Position numbers and translations under genes: made by a program
Notes under the pieces: model-generated
Databases searched by the model: none
Told to the model about the DNA's origin: nothing
Seen by the model: only the letters and a program-made list of their open reading frames with translations
DNA from: Lachnospiraceae bacterium
GTDB lineage: Bacteria > Bacillota > Clostridia > Lachnospirales > Lachnospiraceae
Reading direction: 5' to 3'
DNA length: 64,000 nt
NCBI GenBank assembly: GCA_003447295.1
Contig: DLZQ01000017.1
Location: 32,208 to 96,207 of the forward strand
Part shown: piece by piece, positions 34,555 through 43,214 of the stretch
How the letters are laid out: each line of letters starts with the position of its first letter
Numbering within the stretch: position 1 is the stretch's first letter

Positions 34555-35913
34555 ATGAAAAAGGGTATAGCATTAGCACTGGCAACTATGATGGTAACAT
34601 CTCTTGCAGCATGTGGAAACACTCAGGATGCAGTTACATCGGAGAGTACACAGCCCGCAGGAACAGAGACAAAGACGGAGCAGGCAAAAACGGATACAGA
34701 GGTGCCTACCGTTACCATGTTGACTTTCACCGACTGGTATAAATCCGGTTGGGAGGCACTGTCAGATTATATTGATCAGAACGCCGATGATTTGGGCTTC
34801 CGATTAAAGATTGACATTATCGCAGGAGGCGGCGAAGGTGAAGAACTTGTAAGAGCTAAGTTTGCAACCGGTGATCTCCCGGATCTGTTACAAACCTATG
34901 GACCGAAGTGGCTGGATCACAATGCCGGCGTATTGGATCAGATCGTCCCTCTCGAAAATGTAGATATGTCTGAATACAGTCAGGATCAGCTAGAGGAAGG
35001 ACATTATATTTATAACGGACAGCTTTATGCAGTTCCTATGGATTCTACTTCACTGGTAGGTATTTTCTACAATAAGGATGTATTTGCGGAAGCGGGAATT
35101 GAAAAAGCACCCACTACATGGGACGAGTTCCTTGATTGCTGTGAAAAGCTGAAAGCAATCGGTGTGACACCTTTATATTATTCCGGAGCAGATACCTGGA
35201 CACTGCAGTGCATTACACACTTTGGATTCAACGAAGATGTTGTGGAAAGCGGACTTTCTTATACAGAATTTTGGAATGAAATGAATACGAATAAACGTCA
35301 TTATTCCGATGCCACAAATTTTAAAGATGCAATCATTATGTCCAAAGAAATGGTAGACAAGGGATATGTTAACAGCAGCTTCCTGTCAGATACCTATGAT
35401 ATGGCACAGACTGCACTGGCAGAAGGTACCGCCGGTATGTATTGCAATGGTACCTGGGTATATGATGAGATCGCCAGCAAGTATCCGGAATCCGCAGACA
35501 AGATTGGATCCTTTATCTTACCTTTGTATGAGAAGAATTATACCTGCTCTTCCATGCCCGGTTCCGTTGTTATGACTTCTGCATGCAAGGATCAGGAATT
35601 AGGTGAAAAAGTGCTGAATTTCCTGGCTTCTTCTACCGCTCAGCAGATTTATGCTACAGCACAGCCCGGAATCTACCTGAATCAGAAAGTAAGTTGTGAA
35701 CTTCCGGAAGCATATCAGACTCTTTATGATGAGATGCTGAAAGGAAACAGCATGGAAGTATGGCAGAACGGTAATGTATATGGCTATGGTGATTATCATA
35801 TCCATGTACAGGATTATCTGGCAGGTGGCATGGATATTGATCAGGTAATCAGCCTGTTAGACAGTGATACCGCAGATAATGCAAAAGCAGCCAATGATCC
35901 TAACTGGAATTAG
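34555..35913 (+). CDS. Extracellular solute-binding lipoprotein, family 1 (CUT1 importer)
   Basis: A 452-residue precursor with lipobox LAAC (Cys20), a Thr/Glu/Lys-rich linker, then the SBP family 1 fold (VKFATGDLPDLL-type segment FATGDLPDLLQTYGPKW, NGQLYAVPMDSTSLVGIFYNKDVF, TWDEFLDCCEKLKAIGVTPLYYSG, GTAGMYCNGTWVYDEIA). It delivers an oligosaccharide to the two permeases encoded downstream; the enzymes in the same operon suggest galacturonan or arabinose-containing side chains. A strong hairpin separates it from the permease genes. No ATPase gene is present, as usual for CUT1 systems that share an MsmX/MsmK-type ATPase encoded elsewhere. Confidence 0.92.
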   Translation: MKKGIALALATMMVTSLAACGNTQDAVTSESTQPAGTETKTEQAKTDTEVPTVTMLTFTDWYKSGWEALSDYIDQNADDLGFRLKIDIIAGGGEGEELVRAKFATGDLPDLLQTYGPKWLDHNAGVLDQIVPLENVDMSEYSQDQLEEGHYIYNGQLYAVPMDSTSLVGIFYNKDVFAEAGIEKAPTTWDEFLDCCEKLKAIGVTPLYYSGADTWTLQCITHFGFNEDVVESGLSYTEFWNEMNTNKRHYSDATNFKDAIIMSKEMVDKGYVNSSFLSDTYDMAQTALAEGTAGMYCNGTWVYDEIASKYPESADKIGSFILPLYEKNYTCSSMPGSVVMTSACKDQELGEKVLNFLASSTAQQIYATAQPGIYLNQKVSCELPEAYQTLYDEMLKGNSMEVWQNGNVYGYGDYHIHVQDYLAGGMDIDQVISLLDSDTADNAKAANDPNWN

Positions 35914-35940
35914 AGCCAGATAACATTGGATGAGAATGGA

Positions 35941-35971
35941 TAACTGGAGTGCTTGCACTCCAGTTATTTTT
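35941..35971 (+). terminator. Intra-operon hairpin after the solute-binding protein gene
   Basis: TAACTGGAGTGC and GCACTCCAGTTA are perfectly complementary over 12 bp and are followed by TTTTTA. The permease gene starts at once after it, so this acts as an attenuator or mRNA stabiliser. Confidence 0.85.
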
Positions 35972-35978
35972 ATAAAAC

Positions 35979-36899
35979 ATGGACAATATAAGGAGAAAAC
36001 TCTTGGGACAGACAAAAAAATTACGAGGACATTTGAAGAGTCCATATGCTTATTATCTTATGCTGCCTGCATTGCTGGTTTATGCACTGCTGTTTGTTTT
36101 ACCTGCACTGTCAGGTCTGCTGTTATCGTTTTTTAATGTAAAATCTTTTAAATTATCCACAATTACATTTGCAGGACTTGAAAACTATGCAACGGTATTG
36201 CGGAATCCTTATTTCAGTATTGCTATCAAGAATACGTTGCTGTTTGCAGTGGTAACAACTTTAGGAAAAGTAATCTTTGGAATGGCATTGGCATTGTTGG
36301 TGAATCAACGTTTTCATGGCGTGAACTATATGAGAACAGTTTTCTTTCTTCCGGCGGTACTGAATAACGTTGCTGTGGGACTGGTGTTCCGGTCTATGAT
36401 GCATCCTTCGGGATTAATCAACCAGACATTGAGTGCGATGGGGCTGGATATGCTAATGCACAACTGGCTTACAGATGCGAAGATTGCCATTTTCTCCTGC
36501 GCGTTTGTAGAAATATGGAAATGGACTGGGTACACCATGGTTATTTTCCTGGCAGGACTGCAATCTATTGACAAGACCTATTATGAGGCAGCACAGCTGG
36601 ATGGCGCGACTTACTGGCAGCAGCTTCGGTCTGTGACAATACCTCTGATCATGCCCGCGTTGAATAATGCGGTCGTTATCAGCGTAGTAGGTGGATTAAA
36701 AGTCTTTGATATCGTACAGTCACTGACGAATGGCGGTCCCGGTAATGCGACCAGCGTGTTCGGAACGCTGATTTATTCCTCCTTCAGCAGTGGCAGCTAT
36801 GGACGGGGATGTGCAGCCAGCATGATTCTGACATTCTTTGTATTGCTGATTGCACTGCCGACAAACCGCTTTATTTCCCGTAAGGAGGTGGAAGTATGA
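35979..36899 (+). CDS. ABC sugar transporter permease, MalF/LplB type
   Basis: A CUT1 inner-membrane permease of about 300 residues with six hydrophobic segments and the EAA loop YYEAAQLDGATYWQQLRSVTIPLIMPAL that docks on the ATPase. The ATG at 35979 lies directly after the hairpin and lacks a ribosome site; a TTG at 36003 with AAGGAG seven nt upstream may be the true start. The stop overlaps the next permease start (ATGA). Confidence 0.92.
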   Translation: MDNIRRKLLGQTKKLRGHLKSPYAYYLMLPALLVYALLFVLPALSGLLLSFFNVKSFKLSTITFAGLENYATVLRNPYFSIAIKNTLLFAVVTTLGKVIFGMALALLVNQRFHGVNYMRTVFFLPAVLNNVAVGLVFRSMMHPSGLINQTLSAMGLDMLMHNWLTDAKIAIFSCAFVEIWKWTGYTMVIFLAGLQSIDKTYYEAAQLDGATYWQQLRSVTIPLIMPALNNAVVISVVGGLKVFDIVQSLTNGGPGNATSVFGTLIYSSFSSGSYGRGCAASMILTFFVLLIALPTNRFISRKEVEV

Positions 36900-37720
36900 G
36901 AACGCCTGCAAAAAAGCATACTCACATTCTACGAACTTTGTTTGGCTTTGCATTAAGTCTGTTAATGCTGGTCCCCTTTGCAATGATTGTACTAAATTCT
37001 TTTAAAAATAAAAAAGAAGCGGCACAAATGGGACTGGCATTGCCAAAACAGTGGAACATTATTGAAAATTATCGTGCAGTTATGGAGACCGGTGTGGTGC
37101 ATGCATTCAGAAACAGCTGCATCGTGACATTACTGTCAGTGTTTTTGATTGTTCTGTTTTCTGCATTGGCAGCATTTGTATTACAGAGACGAAATACAAA
37201 AGTAAGTCAGAAGATCATTACGTTTTTTGTGATAGGACTTATCATTCCGGGACAGATTATTCCGACTTATATGTTGTGTAATTATCTGCACTTAAAGACA
37301 TTTATCGGAGCGGCAGCAGTACTGACAGCAGCCAACCTTCCCCTCGGAATTTTTCTGTATATCGGAGCATTGAAATCGATTCCCAGAGATATTGACGAGG
37401 CTGCCATTTTGGACGGCTGTGGTACATGGACATTGTTTTTCCGGGTTATTTTCCAGCTGATGAAACCCATGACGGTGACATTGTTTATATTGACTTTTAT
37501 GAATATCTGGAATGATTTCGGAACAACTATTTACTTTTTGAATACTTCAGAGAATTATACGTTACCGCTTACGATTTATAATTTTTTCAGTACGCACAGT
37601 TCGGATTGGAATCTGGTGTTCACGGATGTTGTGATCGTTTCCCTACCGGTGATTATTGTATATTTCTGTGCACAGAAACAGATCATGTCCGGAATGACAT
37701 CCGGTGCAGTAAAGGGGTGA
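36896..37720 (+). CDS. ABC sugar transporter permease, MalG type
   Basis: A 274-residue CUT1 permease, partner of the preceding gene, with six membrane segments and the EAA loop DIDEAAILDGCGTWTLFFRVIFQLMKPM; it ends in the family-typical MSGMTSGAVKG. AAGGAGGTGG precedes the ATG, inside the end of the preceding gene. The GH28-like gene follows after 4 bp. Confidence 0.93.
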   Translation: MRTPAKKHTHILRTLFGFALSLLMLVPFAMIVLNSFKNKKEAAQMGLALPKQWNIIENYRAVMETGVVHAFRNSCIVTLLSVFLIVLFSALAAFVLQRRNTKVSQKIITFFVIGLIIPGQIIPTYMLCNYLHLKTFIGAAAVLTAANLPLGIFLYIGALKSIPRDIDEAAILDGCGTWTLFFRVIFQLMKPMTVTLFILTFMNIWNDFGTTIYFLNTSENYTLPLTIYNFFSTHSSDWNLVFTDVVIVSLPVIIVYFCAQKQIMSGMTSGAVKG

Positions 37721-37724
37721 CGGT

Positions 37725-39122
37725 GTGAAAATAGCGTCCGAACAGCAGGAAAAAATACAACAGGCAAAGGACCGATGCAAATATCGCCTACAGGGGGCAG
37801 ATCCTCACGGGGCGTATCCTACAGGGATTGTAAGGTCCTCATACTGGAAATTTTATAGTGGAGAAGAGGAACTGCCGGTATATGATACGCCGGTTACACA
37901 TGGGGGACCACAGAGTTTTGTGGTGATTCCGTGGGGCAGTAGAGACTTTACAGCAGAATCACTGGTTCCGGTATGGGACGCAGAGATTCTGCCGGAAAAT
38001 TTACATATTGCTGCAACAGTGGAGAATCACAAAATTCATTTTGCTGATACAGAGTCTGCCAATTTGATGATTGAGATAAATAAAGGCTATCAGCATCCTC
38101 TGGCAATTTTCCGGTCGGAATTTAAGAATATTGATAATCTGGAAGATCCGGAAGTACTGTATTTTGAACCGGGAATTCACAAAATTCGCACGTTGGAGTT
38201 GCAAAGCGGACAGACAGTTGTGCTGGCACTGGGAGCGATTCTGACACCGATACAGCCGGATGAAACAGATGAAATACTGGTGGAAAATGATTGGGCAGGA
38301 AAAACGAATTATCAGGACTTTATTTATGCGAAGAAACAGAAAAATATCCGGATTTGCGGTGCAGGAATAATAGACCTGACAGCATTGGATTGGCATGCAC
38401 GGAGAAGCATGGTCTTCTGCGACTGTGAAAACATAGAAATTGAAGATGTTATATTTATAGGTGCAGCGCACTGGACGCTTCCGTTTTTCGGCTGCAGGAA
38501 TGTTCATGTGAACCGGGCGCGATTGTTGGCATATCGGGAGAACAGTGATGGAATTGATCTTGTGGATACGCAGAATGCGTTGATTGAGAATTGTTTCCTG
38601 CGGACAGGAGATGATGCAATCTGTTTGAAAAGCATGGCGCTTACAAAGCAGGTGGAGACACATGATATTACAGTGCGAAAATGCATTGTATGGAATGATA
38701 AGGTTCGAGCTTTCGGTGTAGCCGGGGAATCCAGGCATGATATATATAATGCAATATTTGAAGATTGCGATGTGCTGCACAGCATGGCGGATTGGACAAC
38801 GGAAGTGGGAGCACTTGCAGTATATATCTGCGATGCGGCAAAAGTACATCACATTGTATTTCGTAATATTCGTGTCCGACAGGAAAGTAATTACGCAATT
38901 TGCTGTGTAATTACAAGAGATAAATGGTCTTCCGATGAACGAGCAGGTCAGGTAGAGGATATTTTGTTTGAAGATATTATGTTGCCGGAAAATTACAGCA
39001 TATATCTGAGCGGGTTTTCTGAAGAGCATAAGATCAGAAATTTGTGTTTTCGGGGAGGTGATCTTGAGAACTGCGTACAGCATATGGAAAGGAAGGAATT
39101 TGTAGAGGTTAAACAAACATAG
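37725..39122 (+). CDS. GH28-family glycoside hydrolase (polygalacturonase-like), cytoplasmic
   Basis: A 465-residue right-handed beta-helix enzyme with no signal peptide, so probably acting on imported oligogalacturonides. GH28 active-site motifs are visible: NSDGIDL at about 267-273, then GDDAICLKS at about 290-298 (catalytic Asp pair), and the later conserved region (KVRAFGVAGESRHDIYNAIFEDC) where GH28 enzymes carry G-H-G; the His there is not obvious. The N-terminal ~150 residues form a beta-sandwich. It starts with GTG behind AAAGGGG. Tightly packed between the permease and a secreted homolog. Confidence 0.85.
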   Translation: MKIASEQQEKIQQAKDRCKYRLQGADPHGAYPTGIVRSSYWKFYSGEEELPVYDTPVTHGGPQSFVVIPWGSRDFTAESLVPVWDAEILPENLHIAATVENHKIHFADTESANLMIEINKGYQHPLAIFRSEFKNIDNLEDPEVLYFEPGIHKIRTLELQSGQTVVLALGAILTPIQPDETDEILVENDWAGKTNYQDFIYAKKQKNIRICGAGIIDLTALDWHARRSMVFCDCENIEIEDVIFIGAAHWTLPFFGCRNVHVNRARLLAYRENSDGIDLVDTQNALIENCFLRTGDDAICLKSMALTKQVETHDITVRKCIVWNDKVRAFGVAGESRHDIYNAIFEDCDVLHSMADWTTEVGALAVYICDAAKVHHIVFRNIRVRQESNYAICCVITRDKWSSDERAGQVEDILFEDIMLPENYSIYLSGFSEEHKIRNLCFRGGDLENCVQHMERKEFVEVKQT

Positions 39123-39134
39123 GAGGTACGGATT

Positions 39135-41135
39135 ATGAGGAAAATGATAGCAACGTGGTTGGGAATATGTATGATGTTTATTTGTTCAATAACTGTCACT
39201 GCAAAAACATTAACGAGCGATAATATGCCGGAAAATCTTCCACAGAAGTACCATTCCCTGCAATATTCTGTGTTGGCTGATGGACGGGAAGTTGGCGTGT
39301 ATAATGTTGGAAATAATGCATGGGGTCAGGAAGTATCAAACTGTCAGCTTGTATCTGATAGAAGTGTAAAATTAACCGTAGACACAGTGTTTGACTTTTC
39401 TGATGTTACTGTGTTACCGCGAACTGCTAATGTATCATATACGCAAAACGGGAGCAATATAGAACTTATTTTGCAGAGCCCTCAAAATATTACACTTATT
39501 TTTGATAATAACTTTCAAGGTAAGGCATTACATATATTTTTGCAAAAACCTGAGACAGAAATACCTGAAGAAACAGATAGTGATGTATTATATTTCGGTC
39601 CCGGATATTATGATTATTCCGGGCAGTCTCCGTTGAAGATAGAAAGTGGAAAAACGCTTTATCTGGCAGAGGGAGCTGTATTACGTGGGCGTGTGGCGGT
39701 ATTGAACGCTTCGGATGTGACGATATGCGGGCAGGGTATTTTGCTGAATGACTTTACGTCGAATGATGAATATGACAGCGTTGCGCTTGCGATAAAAAAC
39801 AGTAGCAATGTAAAAATTAAGGACATTACAGTGTTGCGATGTGAAAAATCCTGGAGTGCATTTATGTGGAAATCAGACAATGTGTCTGTTGAAAATGTGA
39901 AAATAATTAATCCACAATATGCAAGCTCTGATGGATTTGATATTGCAAACAGTCATGATGTGATATTTGATAATATGTTTATTCGATCCTGTGATGATAG
40001 CATTGCGATTAAAGGAACTGGCAATAACGGATATAATCCAGCTGAAGATCCGGCGCAGTCACCAGCGAATTATAACATTACAATTCAGAATACCCAGGTC
40101 TGGAGCGATGCAAATAATGCACTTGGAATCGGGGCAGAGACTGATGCAGCCTATTATGATAATATAACGTTTAAAAATATAGATGTTTTATTTAATTACG
40201 ATGATTATTCATACCCGGATCAGCTTATGGAGAGATCAGCATTGAATATTTGTGCATTGAATGCCACCTATATTTCAAATGTGACCTATGAAGACATCCG
40301 AATAGAAAAAGCTAAGAGACTGATTTCCATTACAATGCCGGATAATTTTTGGTTCGGAAGCTTACAAGGAAACTGGAGCTGGGATGGAAAAATATCAGGA
40401 ATAACCTATCGAAATATTGTCTCTTATTCTGATGGAAACAATGAGATTCAGATGTTGGGAAGAGATACAGAGCATACGATTTCTGGGGTGACTTTTGATA
40501 ACGTAGTAATTAATGGGCAAAAGCTTGGTTTGAGCAGCAGACTATTAAAAATCAATAAGTACACAAAAAATGTTCAAAATATTGTGAATGGTTCACTTAC
40601 AGAGATTCAGGATGGACCGTTTGGAAGCAATGTACATAAAATTGCAGAAGAATATTCTCAGTTACAACAGGGGATAAACGGCTGGTATTATCGTACATGG
40701 ACAAATGGTGTAGGCAATGCAGACATGAAGTGGAACAGTGATGGCAGTGGACATTGGAGAGGAGCGCATAGTTATGATGCAATTTGGATGTATGATGGCA
40801 TATTATATCTACATCCCGATACAAATCAGACGATGTTAGAATGGAAAGCCTCTCAGAAAGGTAAGATTCAGATAACAGGTAATGTTCGGAAATATGATAC
40901 TCTTGGCGGAGATGGTGTGGTAGTCAGCATTTGGAAGAATGATACGCTCATTTGGCCGGAGAGCGGATGGACCACAATAGGATATAATGACAATATTGGT
41001 CTGAATCATGATATTGAAGTAGATGTAGACCAAGGAGACATTATTTCTTTTAGAGTAGATGAAGGGATGAACAATGCGTATGATACAACCATCTGGACCC
41101 CGGTTATCACATACAATTTCTACCGGGAATATTAG
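39135..41135 (+). CDS. Secreted GH28/GH49-like beta-helix glycosidase with C-terminal module
   Basis: A 666-residue protein with a signal peptide (MIATWLGICMMFICSITVTAK, cleavage near residue 24), an N-terminal beta-sandwich (~25-150) and a beta-helix carrying SSDGFDIANSHD and SCDDSIAIKGTGNN, the Asp-rich motifs of GH28-type and related helices. Residues about 500-666 (WYYRTWTNGVGNADMKW onward) form an additional beta-rich module, possibly carbohydrate binding. It lacks a lipobox or sorting signal, so it is likely released. It would produce the oligosaccharides imported by the upstream transporter. The stop lies inside the start of the GH43 gene (62-bp overlap). GGAGG precedes the ATG. Confidence 0.8.
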   Translation: MRKMIATWLGICMMFICSITVTAKTLTSDNMPENLPQKYHSLQYSVLADGREVGVYNVGNNAWGQEVSNCQLVSDRSVKLTVDTVFDFSDVTVLPRTANVSYTQNGSNIELILQSPQNITLIFDNNFQGKALHIFLQKPETEIPEETDSDVLYFGPGYYDYSGQSPLKIESGKTLYLAEGAVLRGRVAVLNASDVTICGQGILLNDFTSNDEYDSVALAIKNSSNVKIKDITVLRCEKSWSAFMWKSDNVSVENVKIINPQYASSDGFDIANSHDVIFDNMFIRSCDDSIAIKGTGNNGYNPAEDPAQSPANYNITIQNTQVWSDANNALGIGAETDAAYYDNITFKNIDVLFNYDDYSYPDQLMERSALNICALNATYISNVTYEDIRIEKAKRLISITMPDNFWFGSLQGNWSWDGKISGITYRNIVSYSDGNNEIQMLGRDTEHTISGVTFDNVVINGQKLGLSSRLLKINKYTKNVQNIVNGSLTEIQDGPFGSNVHKIAEEYSQLQQGINGWYYRTWTNGVGNADMKWNSDGSGHWRGAHSYDAIWMYDGILYLHPDTNQTMLEWKASQKGKIQITGNVRKYDTLGGDGVVVSIWKNDTLIWPESGWTTIGYNDNIGLNHDIEVDVDQGDIISFRVDEGMNNAYDTTIWTPVITYNFYREY

Positions 41136-41997
41136 AATACGGGATCCGTATATTGTGGCAGATAAGGAAACGAATCTGTACTTTTTGTTTGGCACGACGG
41201 ATTCGGATCCATGGAATGGAGAAGGAGAGGGATTCAAGGTCTACCGCAGCGAGAATCTGGAAGAATGGGTGGAGGAAGGATATGCATTCAGACCTCCGAA
41301 AAACTTTTGGGCAAATAAGAACTTTTGGGCACCGGAGGTGCATAAATATCTTGGAAAATGGTATTTGATCGCCAGCTTTTATGCGGATGGGAAACACAGA
41401 GGAGTGCAAATATTCCGGGCAGAGAATATTACGGGACCATATCTTCCCATTTCAGAAAAACCTGTTACGCCGGCTGAATGGGATTGCCTCGATGGAACTC
41501 TGTACATAGAGAATGGGGTACCATGGATGATCTTCTCCCATGAGTGGACACAGATTCAGGATGGAGCCATCTGCGCAGTGGAATTAACAGAAGATTTAAC
41601 TGCTGCAAAGGGCGATCCGGTGGTATTGTTTCATGCAACAGATGCATCGTGGAGCGTACCGGATACCGGGGATGTGGTGCAGGCGGAAGGAGAAAATTAT
41701 GTCACAGATGGGCCGTTCCTATTTCATGAAAATGGAGTATTGAAAATGCTTTGGTCAAGCTTTGCACAAGAGGGTTATGCGTTAGGCACCGCTTATAGCC
41801 TGAGTGGAAGCATTCGGGGACCGTGGAGACAAAATCCGGAACCGACTTGTGCATTTGGAGGTCATGGAATGCTGTTTGAAGATTTTTCAGGGAGACGTTT
41901 ATTGGCATTGCACGCACCGAATACCTCAGGAATGGAAAGATTGCGGCTGATTACGTGGAATTCAGTCACCACACCCCAAGATTCAGATGTCTCGTGA
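41074..41997 (+). CDS. GH43-family glycosidase, 3' end replaced by a tspO relic
   Basis: A 307-residue five-bladed propeller enzyme: RIRDPYIV (catalytic-base Asp), NFWAPEVHKYLGKWYLIASF, WDCLDGTLYIENGVPWMIFSHEW and YVTDGPFLFHENGVLKMLWSS match GH43 alpha-L-arabinofuranosidase/beta-xylosidase relatives. No signal peptide, so cytoplasmic. The start lies within the preceding gene behind GAAGGGA. The last 11 codons (SVTTPQDSDVS) are antisense to a 56-nt relic of a tspO gene, so the original C-terminus was lost at a recombination junction at 41961; loss appears small because the propeller is nearly complete (HGMLFEDFSGRRLLALHAPN is the fifth blade). Activity is probably retained but unproven. Confidence 0.85.
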   Translation: MRMIQPSGPRLSHTISTGNIRIRDPYIVADKETNLYFLFGTTDSDPWNGEGEGFKVYRSENLEEWVEEGYAFRPPKNFWANKNFWAPEVHKYLGKWYLIASFYADGKHRGVQIFRAENITGPYLPISEKPVTPAEWDCLDGTLYIENGVPWMIFSHEWTQIQDGAICAVELTEDLTAAKGDPVVLFHATDASWSVPDTGDVVQAEGENYVTDGPFLFHENGVLKMLWSSFAQEGYALGTAYSLSGSIRGPWRQNPEPTCAFGGHGMLFEDFSGRRLLALHAPNTSGMERLRLITWNSVTTPQDSDVS

Positions 41998-42016
41998 ACG
42001 TAACCCACAGCAAATA
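41961..42016 (-). pseudogene. tspO: Relic of the tspO 3' end
   Basis: These 56 nt match 48122-48177, the 3' end of the intact tspO gene, with 5 mismatches, in the same orientation on the minus strand. The encoded peptide would be LWVTFTRHLNLGVW, matching LLWVTFAGYLNLGVWW in TspO. Homology stops abruptly on both sides. Confidence 0.8.
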
Positions 42017-42052
42017 CAAAATATTAAGTCTTTATAAAATTAGGCATTTGGA

Positions 42053-42081
42053 TTGACATATTTTTTGTGGATAGTTAATAT
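42053..42081 (+). promoter_or_regulatory. Promoter of the candidate ncRNA
   Basis: TTGACA (42053-42058) and TAATAT (42076-42081), 17 bp apart, point into a non-coding stretch that ends in a strong terminator at 42224-42257. Confidence 0.7.
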
Positions 42082-42087
42082 GACATT

Positions 42088-42257
42088 AACGATAGGCAAC
42101 TTGAGTGCCTGCCAAAAGCAGAAGTAAGGTGTTGTGCCAGAGAGCAGTGCCTTATGAGCTTTATAAGGGTTTGACATTTACCACAATCTGGCTAGAGACC
42201 GTAGGTCTTGAAAGAAAATGTCAAAGGCTCTGCTATATCGGCAGAGCCTTCTTTTTT
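42088..42257 (+). ncRNA. Candidate structured small RNA (~170 nt), family not recognised
   Basis: The stretch between a TTGACA/TAATAT promoter and an intrinsic terminator has no open frame or ribosome site but several nested stems: GGCA/TGCC near 42095-42110, CCTTAT/ATAAGG at about 42150-42168, and a two-part hairpin in which TTTGACATTT (about 42170-42179) pairs with AAATGTCAAA (about 42216-42225) and encloses AGACC-GTA-GGTCT. Because the TTTGACA arm partner overlaps the terminator arm (AAGGCTCTGC begins at 42224), alternative folding could modulate termination, as in a riboswitch or attenuator. It did not fit tmRNA, SRP RNA, T-box or any riboswitch consensus I know. Transcript ends are inferred. 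Confidence 0.5.
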
Positions 42258-42258
42258 A
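42224..42258 (+). terminator. Rho-independent terminator of the ncRNA / carbohydrate operon
   Basis: AAGGCTCTGC and GCAGAGCCTT are perfect 10-bp arms around a 7-nt loop, followed by CTTTTTT. It is the first terminator after the GH43 operon. Confidence 0.92.
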
Positions 42259-42305
42259 GAGGAAATAAAGTAATAACATACTGATTATGGGAAAGAGGAT
42301 TAATT

Positions 42306-43160
42306 ATGAGTGAAAAATATAAATTGAGCATTTTGGCGCTGACTGCCTGTCTGTTGACGGGATGTGGTGCCGGGGAAACGAGTGCTTTGGAGAATACGAC
42401 GGCGGAGAAGCAGCCGACAGAGCCGGTGGCAGAGACATCTGCGGAGACTTTCCCAGAGACTGCTTCTGCTACGACAGCGGTTCCGCAGGAAACCACAGCA
42501 CAGGAAAATCTCGCTGCACCCAAAGAAATTACCATAGACTTCACCGGAATCGCAGAATTTCACCCGGAGGGGACATCTGCGCAACCCTATTCCCTGAAGA
42601 TTTTGTCCGAGACGAACAACAATGTTACCATGGCGTATGAGTGGTACGACGCAGCCGAAGACATTTCTCTCCCCATGATCGGTGAGAACTGGGATTGCTT
42701 CTATGATGAGAACTACACCTACCAGTGGGACGAAGGAAAACTGAGCATTTTCGACGGCGAGAACTGCCTGTATGTACTGGAATACCCCACAGACAAATGG
42801 TACGTCAACGGCAATAACGCCCGCCTTGAGAACGGGATCTTCTATGGGGCTTCGGTAATGAACGGCTATGCCCAGCCGGACACCTGCTTTATGTTTGCCT
42901 ATGATCTGGAAAATGAGAAGCTGCTGTGGCGGAGCGCCGACCAGACCTACAACAGCATGAATTTTCTCGTGAAAGGGGACGTGATCTTCTGTGGCTATGG
43001 CTTTACCGCAGAGGACGATTATCTCTATCAGCTGGATAAAAACACCGGAGAAGTGATCGACCGACTGCCCCTGAAAAAGATGCCGGACCTCATGGCAGAG
43101 AAGGATGACAAATTGTATGTCCACACCTATAGCTACGATTATGTGATTGGGGTATTTTAA
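42306..43160 (+). CDS. Lipoprotein with PQQ/propeller-like segments (copy B)
   Basis: A 284-residue paralog of the lipoprotein at 28948. It has lipobox LLTGC (Cys20) and a Thr/Glu/Ala-rich linker that differs from copy A, then the same beta-rich domain; from about residue 120 to the end the two proteins are nearly identical and the DNA is almost unchanged over more than 400 bp. GAAAGAGG precedes the ATG. The next gene begins about 55 bp later without a terminator. The function is unknown; a role as a cell-surface adaptor is only a guess. Confidence 0.8.
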   Translation: MSEKYKLSILALTACLLTGCGAGETSALENTTAEKQPTEPVAETSAETFPETASATTAVPQETTAQENLAAPKEITIDFTGIAEFHPEGTSAQPYSLKILSETNNNVTMAYEWYDAAEDISLPMIGENWDCFYDENYTYQWDEGKLSIFDGENCLYVLEYPTDKWYVNGNNARLENGIFYGASVMNGYAQPDTCFMFAYDLENEKLLWRSADQTYNSMNFLVKGDVIFCGYGFTAEDDYLYQLDKNTGEVIDRLPLKKMPDLMAEKDDKLYVHTYSYDYVIGVF

Positions 43161-43214
43161 ATTGAAAATATCGTTTGTGTGAATGCTTGTGGGAGGAGAA
43201 TTCAGGTAAGGAAA

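Noticed and set aside
38001-39116. 371-codon minus-strand frame
   Set aside because: Antisense to the GH28-like gene, which has clear GH28 motifs; Cys/Ile/His-rich shadow composition.
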